DNA from: Hoeflea sp. 108
GTDB lineage: Bacteria; Pseudomonadota; Alphaproteobacteria; Rhizobiales; Rhizobiaceae
Assembly (NCBI RefSeq): GCF_000372965.1
Contig: NZ_KB890024.1
Location: 620,001 to 684,000, forward strand
Reading direction: 5' to 3'
Length of the DNA: 64,000 nt
Numbering within the stretch: the stretch's first letter is position 1; every line of letters starts with the position of its first letter. The position numbers were made by a program, and so were the translations under genes. Below the pieces are notes generated by a model. The model did no database searches, was not told the DNA's origin, and saw only the letters and a program-made list of their open reading frames with translations. This document shows positions 9,688 to 19,895 of this stretch, in pieces.

Positions 9688-9987
9688 TATCGGTTTGTTC
9701 CCAACCAGTTGCTTCGCTGTCAGTCTGATGTCAGGTTGCTGCGATAGGGAAGTTCTGGCCTGTCCGTGGAGGCGGTGAGGCTCGGAAAGTTCGGGAGGAC
9801 TTCAAACACGTTCCCCAAAGGCTGCCCGGCGGCGCGATCAGCGCCGAAGAGAGGGGCTGGAACGTTGCGCATGATCGGCCATTGCTGCCGGTCTCCTTCC
9901 CATCTGCTTCCGGGTTTCCGCCTGACGTGCCGGCTGAGAAACTGACAAGCATTTTGCACCGCGCATGCGGGCAAGGGAGGAACAGCA
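9688..9987 (+). other. 300-bp gap before tctC: leader and probable regulatory region
   Basis: No gene is supported here. It contains a direct repeat (9718-9734, listed separately) and ends with GGGAGG, the ribosome-binding site of tctC. I could not find a convincing sigma-70 promoter or terminator. Confidence 0.5.
9718..9734 (+). promoter_or_regulatory. Direct repeat TGTCAG-N5-TGTCAG, candidate TctD site
   Basis: Two identical hexamers TGTCAG (9718-9723 and 9729-9734) are spaced 11 bp apart, one helical turn. OmpR/PhoB-family response regulators typically bind head-to-tail direct repeats with this period, and TctD is encoded next door. The link is inference. Confidence 0.3.
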
Positions 9988-10932
9988 ATGAAGCAGTTCG
10001 TATTGGCATCCATCATCGCAGGCGCGCTCGCCCTGCCGGCATTTGCAGCCGACTACAAGATCATGGCTCCGGCAGCGCCTGGCGGCGGCTGGGACCAGAC
10101 CGCCCGTTCGATGCAGACCGCACTCCAGGACGAGAAGATCTCCAGCTCGGTTCAGGTCAACAACGTCCCGGGCGCCGGCGGCACCATCGGCCTCGCGCAG
10201 TTCGTCAACCAGGCCAATGGCGACGCAGCCCAGCTGATCGTCGGCGGCTACGTCATGGTCGGAGCGATCCTGACCAACGCCTCGCCTGTCACGCTCGAGC
10301 AGGTCACCCCGATTGCCCGTCTGACCGGCGAGTATGAAGCCCTGGTCGTTCCGGCCGCTTCCGACATCAAGGACATGGCTGGCCTCGTCGCCAAGCTGAA
10401 GGCTGATCCGGGTTCGGTCTCCTGGGGCGGCGGCTCGGCCGGCGGTACCGACCACATCACCGCTGGCCTGATCGCCAAGGCTGCCGGCGTCGACCCGACC
10501 AAGGTCAACTACATCGCCTATTCCGGCGGCGGTGAAGCGCTTGCTGCTATCCTCGGTGGCCAGGTGACTGTCGGCATTTCCGGCTACGGCGAGTTCGCCG
10601 AGCAGATCAAGGCTGGCCAGTTGCGCATCCTCGGCATCTCGTCCGACGCAAAGGTCGAAGGCGTCGACGCCCCGACCTTCAAGGATGCCGGCATCGACGT
10701 CGCCATCCAGAACTGGCGCATGGTCGCCGCTGCCCCCGGCATCTCGGCCGAGCAGAAGGCAGCCGTGCTCGCCGACGTCGAGAAGATGGTCAAGTCGGCT
10801 TCGTGGGAAAAGATCCTCGCCGACAAGGGTTGGGCCAACACCTACCTCGCCGGCGACGACTTCGCAGCCCAGCTCAAGAAGGATACCGACGCTACCGCCG
10901 CTATCCTGAAAGACATCGGCCTGGTGAAATGA
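9988..10932 (+). CDS. tctC: Tripartite tricarboxylate transporter, periplasmic binding protein TctC
   Basis: Encodes 314 residues with a signal peptide ending at about residue 21 (ALPAFA). TctC/Bug-family proteins capture carboxylic acids in the periplasm and hand them to TctAB. The family pattern is clear: MAPAAPGGGWDQTARSMQ at the N-terminus, NVPGAGGTIGLAQF, then SWGGGSAGGTDHITAG and a closing ILKDIGL. The ATG at 9988 follows a strong GGGAGG site. Its stop overlaps the tctB start (ATGA). The gene uses very common GC-rich codons, as expected of a highly expressed binding protein. Confidence 0.93.
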   Translation: MKQFVLASIIAGALALPAFAADYKIMAPAAPGGGWDQTARSMQTALQDEKISSSVQVNNVPGAGGTIGLAQFVNQANGDAAQLIVGGYVMVGAILTNASPVTLEQVTPIARLTGEYEALVVPAASDIKDMAGLVAKLKADPGSVSWGGGSAGGTDHITAGLIAKAAGVDPTKVNYIAYSGGGEALAAILGGQVTVGISGYGEFAEQIKAGQLRILGISSDAKVEGVDAPTFKDAGIDVAIQNWRMVAAAPGISAEQKAAVLADVEKMVKSASWEKILADKGWANTYLAGDDFAAQLKKDTDATAAILKDIGLVK

Positions 10933-11417
10933 GCCGGGATACCCAGCAAAACGACAAGCGCCGCCCGGATCGGGCGGCGCTTGTCATCGCCGCCCTGCTG
11001 ATGGTGGTCGCTGTCGTGATCGCCTGGAGCACGGCAAGCCACGCCCCCGGCGGAAGCTACGCCCGCGTCGGGCCGACGACCTTCCCCTATGTGATCGCAG
11101 TCGCCTTCTTCGGCCTGTCGATCTGGACCGCGTTCGAAGCGATGCGCGGTGACTTCCCCGAGCGCGAGCACCAGGAACTCAGCCCGATCCTCTGGATCGT
11201 CGGCGGCCTCGCTGCCCAGATGCTGCTCCTGAAGTACGCCGGGTTCTCGTTTGCCACCGGGCTGCTCTTCGCTTGCACCGCGCGCGCATTCGGCCGCGGC
11301 CCGCTGTGGAAGACGATCCCGATCGGCATCGCGCTGTCCTTCGTCATCTACATCATCTTCGCCAAGGGTCTGCAGCTCTCGCTGCCCGCCGGCCCGCTCG
11401 AACACCTGCTGTTCTGA
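10929..11417 (+). CDS. tctB: Tripartite tricarboxylate transporter small membrane subunit TctB
   Basis: Encodes 162 residues. The ATG at 10929 overlaps the tctC stop by 4 nt (ATGA). Four hydrophobic segments are visible: residues ~16-34, 55-72, 83-101 and 123-140, the layout of the TctB family. TctB partners with TctA in the inner membrane. The N-terminus is short, polar and basic (QNDKRRPDR). Followed 28 nt later by tctA. Confidence 0.9.
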   Translation: MSRDTQQNDKRRPDRAALVIAALLMVVAVVIAWSTASHAPGGSYARVGPTTFPYVIAVAFFGLSIWTAFEAMRGDFPEREHQELSPILWIVGGLAAQMLLLKYAGFSFATGLLFACTARAFGRGPLWKTIPIGIALSFVIYIIFAKGLQLSLPAGPLEHLLF

Positions 11418-11445
11418 GCGATTATCAAGGGAGCTTGGCATCTCA

Positions 11446-13002
11446 ATGGATACGTTCGGTCTGCTGGCGCAGGGATTGCTCATCGCTCTTGAGCCGATGA
11501 ACTTGCTCTATGCGCTTATCGGCGTCACGCTCGGCACTGCCGTCGGCGTTCTTCCCGGCATCGGCCCGGCGCTCACTGTGGCGCTGCTCCTGCCGGTCAC
11601 CTACAAGCTCGACCCTGCCGGATCGCTGATCATGTTCGCCGGCATCTATTATGGCGGTATGTATGGCGGTTCGACCACGTCGATCCTGCTCAATACACCA
11701 GGCGAAAGCGCGTCGATCGTCACGGCCCTCGAGGGCAACAAGATGGCCCGCGCCGGACGCGGCGGCCCGGCACTTGCGACCGCTGCCATCGGCTCCTTCG
11801 TTGCCGGCCTGATTGCCACCATCGGCCTTGCCTTCATTGCTCCGACTGTCGTCAAGATGGCGCTGTCTTTCGGCCCGGCCGAATATTTCGCGCTGATGAT
11901 CCTGGCCTTCATGACCGTGTCGGCAGCCTTCGGCGACTCGACGCTGCGTGGCCTCACCGCACTGTTCATCGGCCTGGCGCTCGGCCTCATCGGCATCGAT
12001 CTGCAGACCGGCCAGGCGCGCCTTGCCTTCGGCATCCCCGACCTGCTCGACGGCGTCGAGGTGACGACGCTGGCGGTTGCACTCTTTGCCGTCGGCGAAG
12101 CACTCACAGTCGCGGCAAGCAAAGGTGGCGAGTCGACCATTCAGGCGATCAAGGGGTCCGTGTGGATGACCCGCGAGGACTGGCGGCGGTCGTGGAAGCC
12201 GTGGCTGCGCGGAACCGCCGTGGGCTTCCCCATCGGCGCGATGCCGGCTGGTGGCGCCGAGATCGGCACCTTCTTGTCCTATTCGATGGAAAAGCAGCTT
12301 GCCGAGAAGCCGGAAGAGTTTGGCAATGGTGCGATCGAGGGGGTTGCCGGTCCGGAGGCTGCCAACAATGCATCGGCTGCCGGCACGCTGGTGCCGCTCC
12401 TGACGCTCGGCCTGCCGACCACGGCCACGGCCGCGATCATGCTGGCCGGCTTCCAGCAGTTCGGCTTGCAGCCCGGTCCGCTTCTATTTGCCACCAACCC
12501 ACAGCTGGTCTGGGGCCTGATTGCCTCGCTGTTGGTCGCCAACCTGATGCTTCTGGTGCTCAACCTGCCGCTGATCGGTGTGTGGGTGCGACTGCTGACC
12601 ATTCCGACGCCGTGGCTTTATGCCGGCATCCTGCTGTTTGCGACGCTTGGTACCATTGGCGCCAATTCGGCCGTCTTTCAGCTCAACGTTGGAGGCCTGT
12701 TCACCTGGCCGATGTCGTTCGAACTCGGCATGCTGCTGGCATTCGGCTTGCTCGGTTATGGCCTGCGCCGCTTCGGCTATCCGATTGCGCCCGTGGTCGT
12801 TGGTCTCATCCTTGGGCCGATGGCCGAGCAGCAGCTTCGCCGCGCGCTCGCCATCAGCCAGGGCGACCCGTCGATTCTGGTGCATTCGCCGATCGCGATC
12901 GTGCTGCTGCTGCTGGCCGCAACTGCTGTGCTGCTGCCGCTCTATCTCAGGGCGCGCGGCCGCGGAAAGGTGCTGGCCCAACTCGGCGCCAACGAAGACT
13001 GA
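11446..13002 (+). CDS. tctA: Tripartite tricarboxylate transporter large permease TctA
   Basis: Encodes 518 residues from the ATG at 11446 (AAGGGAG upstream). It is a polytopic membrane protein with about 10-12 hydrophobic segments. The TctA signature GTAVGVLPGIGPALTVALLLP lies near residues 29-49, followed by AGIYYGGMYGGSTTSILLNTPGE, and the internal repeat has AGPEAANNASAAGTLVPLLTLGLP near the middle. TctA is the sodium- or proton-coupled permease of the TctABC system. A strong terminator closes the operon 20 nt downstream. Confidence 0.96.
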   Translation: MDTFGLLAQGLLIALEPMNLLYALIGVTLGTAVGVLPGIGPALTVALLLPVTYKLDPAGSLIMFAGIYYGGMYGGSTTSILLNTPGESASIVTALEGNKMARAGRGGPALATAAIGSFVAGLIATIGLAFIAPTVVKMALSFGPAEYFALMILAFMTVSAAFGDSTLRGLTALFIGLALGLIGIDLQTGQARLAFGIPDLLDGVEVTTLAVALFAVGEALTVAASKGGESTIQAIKGSVWMTREDWRRSWKPWLRGTAVGFPIGAMPAGGAEIGTFLSYSMEKQLAEKPEEFGNGAIEGVAGPEAANNASAAGTLVPLLTLGLPTTATAAIMLAGFQQFGLQPGPLLFATNPQLVWGLIASLLVANLMLLVLNLPLIGVWVRLLTIPTPWLYAGILLFATLGTIGANSAVFQLNVGGLFTWPMSFELGMLLAFGLLGYGLRRFGYPIAPVVVGLILGPMAEQQLRRALAISQGDPSILVHSPIAIVLLLLAATAVLLPLYLRARGRGKVLAQLGANED

Positions 13003-13021
13003 GACTTTCAGTCCTTGAGAC

Positions 13022-13062
13022 AAAAAGCCGAAGCACGGGAGATCGCGCTTCGGCTTTTCTTT
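13022..13062 (+). terminator. Intrinsic terminator of the tctCBA operon
   Basis: AAAAGCCGAAGC (13023-13034) pairs with GCTTCGGCTTTT (13047-13058), a 12-bp stem whose 3' arm merges into TTTTCTTT. It begins 20 nt after the tctA stop. Confidence 0.85.
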
Positions 13063-13242
13063 GCCCCGCCTGTGGGGGGATCCAGGGCGACAGAGCGGTG
13101 AATCCGCCAGGACCACCGCTCCGGAGCGCTGCTGCAACGCCGCATCTCAAAGGTGCAAAAGACGTTGCATCACGTCGGATCTGCGGCTGTCCGTGAGGAC
13201 GAGCCCGATCCCGTGGGCGCTCTCTACCCTGAAGTCGTGAAA

Positions 13243-13407
13243 TCAGTAGCGGCGGATGCGGTCGAAGTGCCGGGGATCGATACCCAGCATGACCAGATCC
13301 TTGTTGTCAGGACGGTAACCGCGCTCGACCGCGGCAGCCGCGGCGACGGCGCTGCCGAGCGTGCGAACCAGGTTGCCAATGCGTCCAAGGGGCTTGCGGG
13401 CGTTCAT
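13243..13407 (-). CDS. Small basic protein, DUF1127-like
   Basis: Encodes 54 residues from the ATG at 13407, chosen because GAAAGGA lies at proper distance; in-frame ATGs at 13416 and 13434 would lengthen it. The protein is Arg-rich with an alanine run in the middle (SAVAAAAAVERGY) and ends LGIDPRHFDRIRRY. The closing Leu-Gly-Ile...Ile pattern resembles the C-terminus of DUF1127/YjiS small proteins, which occur in many copies in rhizobia and have been tied to RNA and phosphate metabolism in a few cases. It stands alone between tctA and rimP. Family membership is a guess from pattern; that it is a gene is more likely than not. Confidence 0.6.
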   Translation of the reverse strand: MNARKPLGRIGNLVRTLGSAVAAAAAVERGYRPDNKDLVMLGIDPRHFDRIRRY

Positions 13408-13579
13408 CTTCATCATCCTTTCGCGCTGCATCATTTTTTGTGCAACGCAGCAAATATAGGTGACGCAAAGGGAACTACCAGTGGCGGCTGCGCATGTTTG
13501 CCATGCGTTTGCTGCATTGGTCGGTTAAATGATCGCCTGTGGACGCCGGCCGACGCCGGGGGCGCCATCGTCCTCGGGA

Positions 13580-13608
13580 CTTGAAAGGGGCGGCGCCTTC
13601 GGTTATAT
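13580..13608 (+). promoter_or_regulatory. Predicted promoter of the rimP-nusA-infB operon
   Basis: CTTGAA (13580-13585), a 17-nt spacer and TTATAT (13603-13608) differ at one position per box from the alphaproteobacterial consensus CTTGAC-N17-CTATAT. Transcription would start near 13615, giving a leader of about 80 nt before rimP. Confidence 0.6.
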
Positions 13609-13630
13609 CAGCGACAAATTCTTGGTCGGT

Positions 13631-13699
13631 ATGACGAAGAGTGGGTCCACCCGGTCCCGCTCTTTTTTGTTACCTGCCGACCGTCTGGAGATTCTATGA
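13631..13699 (+). CDS. Possible 22-codon leader peptide overlapping rimP start
   Basis: An ATG at 13631, about 16 nt after the predicted transcription start, opens a 22-codon frame beginning MTKSGSTRSRSF. Its TGA (13697-13699) overlaps the rimP ATG (13696) as ATGA, the arrangement of translationally coupled genes. The intrinsic terminator at 13638-13668 lies inside this frame. The ribosome-binding site is poor (GGTCGG), there is no run of regulatory codons, and a frame this short can arise by chance, so this is only a candidate. Confidence 0.25.
   Translation: MTKSGSTRSRSFLLPADRLEIL
13638..13668 (+). terminator. Intrinsic terminator in the rimP leader (candidate attenuator)
   Basis: AGAGTGGG (13638-13645) pairs with CCCGCTCT (13656-13663; one T-G wobble) around a 10-nt loop, followed by TTTTTT (13663-13668). 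No plus-strand gene ends between the tctA terminator and this hairpin, and it lies 28 nt before rimP within the predicted leader. It therefore looks like an attenuator, not an end-of-gene terminator. Attenuator-like rimP leaders with a terminator are described in gammaproteobacteria. Confidence 0.6.
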
Positions 13700-14331
13700 C
13701 CGAAAACGCAGTCGAACAGGCAGGCGACGATCGCATCGTCCGCGAGACTGGCATCGACGCCCGCATTGCCCTGATCGTCCAGCCCGTGCTTCGCGGCATT
13801 GGCTTCCGTCTCGTGCGTGTCCGCCTGTCCGGGCAGAACGGCCTGACGCTGCAGATCATGGCCGAGCGCGAAGACGGCACCATGACCGTCGAGGATTGTG
13901 AAGAGGTGAGCCGTGCGGTTTCGCCGGCCCTCGATGTCGATGATCCGATCGAAAAGGCGTATCATCTCGAAGTGTCGTCGCCGGGCATCGACCGGCCGCT
14001 GGTGCGCAAGTCGGACTTCATTGCCTGGGTTGGTCATCTCGTGAAGATGGAGACCTCGGTGATGGTCGCCGACCGCAAGCGCTTCCGCGGCAAGATCGCC
14101 GAGGCCGACGACGAAGGCATCCTGATCCAGCGCGACCAGGCCGCTTACGGCGAGGAGCCGACGGTGCGCGTGCCCTTCGACACGATTGCCGATGCCCGGC
14201 TGATCCTGACCGACGACCTGATCCGCGATGCCTTGAGCAAGGACAACAGGGCTCGCAAGGAAGCCAAGAAGCATCGTGGCGATGACGCCGACGATGCGGA
14301 CGAAAACGAAGAAACCGAAACGGAAGATTGA
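13696..14331 (+). CDS. rimP: Ribosome maturation factor RimP
   Basis: Encodes 211 residues. RimP is a cytoplasmic factor for 30S subunit assembly. The conserved core is present: GFRLVRVRL near residue 35, the N-terminal domain strand LTLQIMAER, and YHLEVSSPGIDRPLVRKSDF near residue 90-110, the family signature. The C-terminal ~35 residues form an acidic/basic tail (KEAKKHRGDDADDADENEE) longer than in E. coli (about 150 residues total). GGAG lies 5 nt before the ATG. First gene of the rimP-nusA-ylxR-infB operon. Confidence 0.96.
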   Translation: MTENAVEQAGDDRIVRETGIDARIALIVQPVLRGIGFRLVRVRLSGQNGLTLQIMAEREDGTMTVEDCEEVSRAVSPALDVDDPIEKAYHLEVSSPGIDRPLVRKSDFIAWVGHLVKMETSVMVADRKRFRGKIAEADDEGILIQRDQAAYGEEPTVRVPFDTIADARLILTDDLIRDALSKDNRARKEAKKHRGDDADDADENEETETED

Positions 14332-14382
14332 TAGAGCCGAGTGGCTGGGCATGGTCCGGCCGGAAGCTCCGGGAGAAAGACA

Positions 14383-15969
14383 ATGGTTGTAAGCGCCAAC
14401 AGGCTCGAACTGCTGCAGATCGCCGATGCGGTCGCCCGCGAGAAGTCGATCGACAAGTCGATCGTCATCGCCGCCATGGCCGATGCGATCCAGAAGGCCG
14501 CGCGCTCGCGTTATGGCCAGGAGACCAACATCCGCGCCGACATCAACCCGAACACGGGCGAGATGAAGCTGCAGCGCCTGATGGAAGTCGTCGAGAAGGT
14601 CGATGACTACGCCACCCAGATCGCGCTGGCCTCGGCACGCGAGCGCAACCCCGATGCCCAGCTCGGCGACTTCATCGCCGAACAGCTGCCGCCCATGGAT
14701 TTCGGTCGCATCGCCGCCCAGTCGGCCAAGCAGGTCATCGTCCAGAAGGTGCGTGAAGCAGAGCGTGACCGTCAGTATGACGAATACAAGGACCGCATCG
14801 GCGAGATCGTCAACGGCACCGTCAAGCGTGTCGAATACGGCAACGTCATCGTCGACCTCGGCCGTGGCGAGGCCATCATCCGCCGCGACGAGCTGATCCC
14901 CCGCGAGAACTACAAGTACGGTGACCGCGTCCGCGCCTATGTCTACGACGTGCGCCGCGAACAACGCGGCCCGCAGATCTTCCTGTCGCGTACCCATCCG
15001 CAGTTCATGGCGAAGCTGTTCACCATGGAAGTGCCTGAGATCTACGACGGCATCATCGAGATCAAGTCGGTTGCCCGCGACCCCGGTTCGCGCGCCAAGA
15101 TCGCCGTCATCTCGCGTGACAGCTCGATCGACCCGGTCGGCGCCTGCGTCGGTATGCGCGGTTCGCGCGTCCAGGCCGTCGTCGGCGAGCTCCAGGGCGA
15201 GAAGATCGACATCATTCCGTGGTCGCCTTCCGCAGCCTCGTTCATCGTCAATGCCCTGCAGCCGGCTGAAGTCGCCAAGGTCGTTCTCGACGAGGACGCA
15301 GAGCGCATCGAAGTCGTGGTTCCCGACGACCAGTTGTCGCTGGCCATCGGCCGCCGCGGCCAGAACGTGCGCCTGGCTTCGCAGCTGACCGGCTGGGACA
15401 TCGACATCCTCACCGAGCAGGAAGAGTCGGAACGCCGCCAGAAGGAATTCGTCGAGCGTTCGACCCTGTTCATGGAATCGCTCGACGTCGACGAGATGGT
15501 CGGCCAGGTGCTGGCTTCCGAGGGCTTCACCTCGGTTGAGGAAGTGGCCTATGTCGATGCTGACGAGATCGCATCGATCGACGGCTTCGACGAAGACACG
15601 GCTTCGGAAATCCAGACCCGCGCCCGCGAATACCTCGAAAAGATCGAGGCCGAGCACGACGACAAGCGCAAGACGCTGGGCGTCCAGGATGAGCTGCGCG
15701 AGATCCCCGGTATCACCACCGCGATGCTGGTGGCGCTCGGCGAGGACGGCGTGAAGACGGTCGAGGACTTCGCCGGCTACGCCGCCGACGATCTCGTCGG
15801 CTGGAAGGAGCGCAAGGACGGAGAGACCAAGTTCTATCCGGGCGTTCTGGCCGATTACGGCGTGTCGCGCGCTGATGCAGAGCAGATGGTCGTTGCCGCC
15901 CGCCGCAAGGCAGGCTGGATCACCGAAGACGAAGCGGCTGAAGAAGCCGCCGACGTCGCCGGTGAGTGA
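14383..15969 (+). CDS. nusA: Transcription termination/antitermination factor NusA
   Basis: Encodes 528 residues from the ATG at 14383 with GGGAGAAAG upstream; an in-frame GTG at 14341 lacks such a site. Domain order: N-terminal RNAP-binding domain (residues 1-~130), S1 domain (~135-200, from IGEIVNGTVKRVEYGNVIVDLG), two KH domains (~200-345, with GACVGMRGSRVQAVVGELQGEKIDII and SLAIGRRGQNVRLA), then helix-hairpin-helix/acidic-repeat modules (~370-500). NusA modulates pausing, termination and rRNA antitermination. The acidic extreme C-terminus (EDEAAEEAADVAGE) fits alphaproteobacterial NusA. Its stop overlaps a possible GTG start of ylxR. Confidence 0.98.
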   Translation: MVVSANRLELLQIADAVAREKSIDKSIVIAAMADAIQKAARSRYGQETNIRADINPNTGEMKLQRLMEVVEKVDDYATQIALASARERNPDAQLGDFIAEQLPPMDFGRIAAQSAKQVIVQKVREAERDRQYDEYKDRIGEIVNGTVKRVEYGNVIVDLGRGEAIIRRDELIPRENYKYGDRVRAYVYDVRREQRGPQIFLSRTHPQFMAKLFTMEVPEIYDGIIEIKSVARDPGSRAKIAVISRDSSIDPVGACVGMRGSRVQAVVGELQGEKIDIIPWSPSAASFIVNALQPAEVAKVVLDEDAERIEVVVPDDQLSLAIGRRGQNVRLASQLTGWDIDILTEQEESERRQKEFVERSTLFMESLDVDEMVGQVLASEGFTSVEEVAYVDADEIASIDGFDEDTASEIQTRAREYLEKIEAEHDDKRKTLGVQDELREIPGITTAMLVALGEDGVKTVEDFAGYAADDLVGWKERKDGETKFYPGVLADYGVSRADAEQMVVAARRKAGWITEDEAAEEAADVAGE

Positions 15970-15992
15970 CGTGGGCGGGGCCGGAGATAGCT

Positions 15993-16648
15993 TTGGACGA
16001 CATGAACGATCGCACCTGCATCGTCACGCGCCAGGCCGGCGAAACGGATGATCTGATCCGTTTCGTCGTCGGCCCCGATTCGACTGTTTTTCCCGACATC
16101 AAGAGAAAGTTGCCCGGCCGCGGTTGCTGGGTGACGGCCGACCGCCTACATGTCGACAAGGCTGCGGCCAAGGGCATGTTTGCCCGCGCCTTCAAGATGC
16201 CTGTCATCGTGCCGCCCGATATGGGCGCCATGGTGGATGCGCTGCTTGCAAAATCGGCGCTCGGCTCCCTCGGGCTTGCCCGCAAGGCCGGTTTGGTGGT
16301 GCTCGGCGCCGCCAAGGTCGATGCAAATGTACGTGACGGAAAAGCACTTCTGGTGCTTCACGCTTATGAGGGCGCCGAAGATGGCGTCCGCAAGATCACC
16401 CAGGCCCGTAGGGCGACAGTCTATCTGGGCGGGCCTGCCACGCCCGCCTACAAACTTTTTTCCGAAGCGGAATTGGGTTTGGCATTGGGGGCAACAAATG
16501 TGATACATGCTGCCGTTCTCGCGGGAGACGCGGGCAAGGCGGTCGTAAAGCGCATGGTTGCGCTTGACCGATATCGGGGCGGATCCCCGGATGATCTGGC
16601 AATGATTGCGGCGATTGCCGACGACGATGATGCCGCAGAGGATATGGA

Positions 16649-16652
<4 letters not shown>
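15993..16652 (+). CDS. ylxR: YlxR/RnpM family RNA-binding protein (DUF448)
   Basis: Encodes 219 residues from a TTG at 15993, chosen because GGAG lies 7 nt upstream. Alternatives in frame are a GTG at 15966 that overlaps the nusA stop (GTGA) and an ATG at 16002. The N-terminal ~90 residues carry the DUF448 core (NDRTCIVTRQ, then KRKLPGRGCWVTADR). The C-terminal half is an L7Ae-like RNA-binding fold (SLGLARKAGLVVLGAAKVDANV), an architecture common in alphaproteobacteria. YlxR in Bacillus/Clostridium modulates RNase P. The stop overlaps infB by 4 nt (ATGA). Confidence 0.88.
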
Positions 16653-19318
<2,666 letters not shown>

Positions 19319-19327
19319 GGAATCGCG

Positions 19328-19864
19328 ATGATCGAAACTCCAGCATTGGATAAACTGGAGTTTCGATACGTCTTCTCGGTGCGGGACGACGAGTTCGCCT
19401 ACAAACTGTTCGATAGAAAGAAGCGTCGGCGAACACTTATGAGCGCCGTGCGTTTCCTTGGGGTGGCGGTTTTAGGGGCTTTCGTTGCCGCGGTTGCCGC
19501 CGTAAGTGCTTTGAATCTGGTGCTTCCGTTCGCGCTTGCGGTTTCGCTAGGTGCACTATTTTGCAGCCTGTATCTGCTTCTCCAGGCTATTGGACGGCGG
19601 ACGAAAGTTGAGCCATTCGAGCCCATCGAGATTGTTACATCTATCTCGGAGCAGGGTGTCTCTAACAGGACGCCTTACGTGTCAGAGGAAGTGGCCTGGA
19701 TCGCTGTGCGTCGAATATACTGTCTCAAGTATGGGATAGTGTTTGAGGCGATCAACACACGCTGGTATGTGCCGCAAAGCGCCTTCGGATCCTTGGGTGA
19801 AATGCACGCAGCATATCACAAGGTTCGAGCATACAAAGATCTATACATGCGGCCTGTCGCCTGA
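19328..19864 (+). CDS. Conserved-type membrane protein with YcxB-like C-terminus
   Basis: Encodes 178 residues; the ATG at 19328 has AAGGA overlapping the infB stop, so it is probably translated with infB. Two close hydrophobic segments (residues ~42-62 and 66-86) form a membrane hairpin between a basic N-terminal stretch (FDRKKRRR) and a cytoplasmic C-terminal domain. That domain (ISEQGVSNRTPYVSEEVAWIAVRRI...WYVPQSAFGS) has the strand pattern and Ile-Pro-like close of YcxB-like proteins, whose function is unknown. Codon use is visibly less GC-rich than the flanking infB and rbfA genes, suggesting later arrival. It splits a highly conserved operon order. Its first codons form a large inverted repeat. 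Confidence 0.78.
   Translation: MIETPALDKLEFRYVFSVRDDEFAYKLFDRKKRRRTLMSAVRFLGVAVLGAFVAAVAAVSALNLVLPFALAVSLGALFCSLYLLLQAIGRRTKVEPFEPIEIVTSISEQGVSNRTPYVSEEVAWIAVRRIYCLKYGIVFEAINTRWYVPQSAFGSLGEMHAAYHKVRAYKDLYMRPVA
19331..19367 (+). repeat. 13-bp perfect inverted repeat directly after the start codon
   Basis: ATCGAAACTCCAG (19331-19343) is the exact reverse complement of CTGGAGTTTCGAT (19355-19367), with an 11-nt loop. It begins at the second codon of the YcxB-like gene and would fold into a strong mRNA hairpin within the ribosome footprint. No U-run follows, so it is not an intrinsic terminator. Confidence 0.9.
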
Positions 19865-19878
19865 AGATGGGGCAGACG

Positions 19879-19895
19879 GGAGGTTCGATACCTCC
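19879..19895 (+). promoter_or_regulatory. tRNA T-arm mimic in the rbfA leader
   Basis: GGAGG (19879-19883), loop TTCGATA (19884-19890) and CCTCC (19891-19895) make a 5-bp stem with a 7-nt loop, identical in layout to a tRNA T-arm, including the closing G-C pair (tRNA 53-61) and the UUCRA loop core. The motif GUUCNANNC recognised by TruB/Pus4 enzymes is matched exactly. It lies 21 nt before the rbfA ATG and about 430 nt before truB. No complete tRNA can be built around it. Confidence 0.6.

Noticed and set aside
13603..15657. 684-codon open frame antisense to rimP and nusA
   Set aside because: Shadow of two well-identified genes with no recognisable domain.
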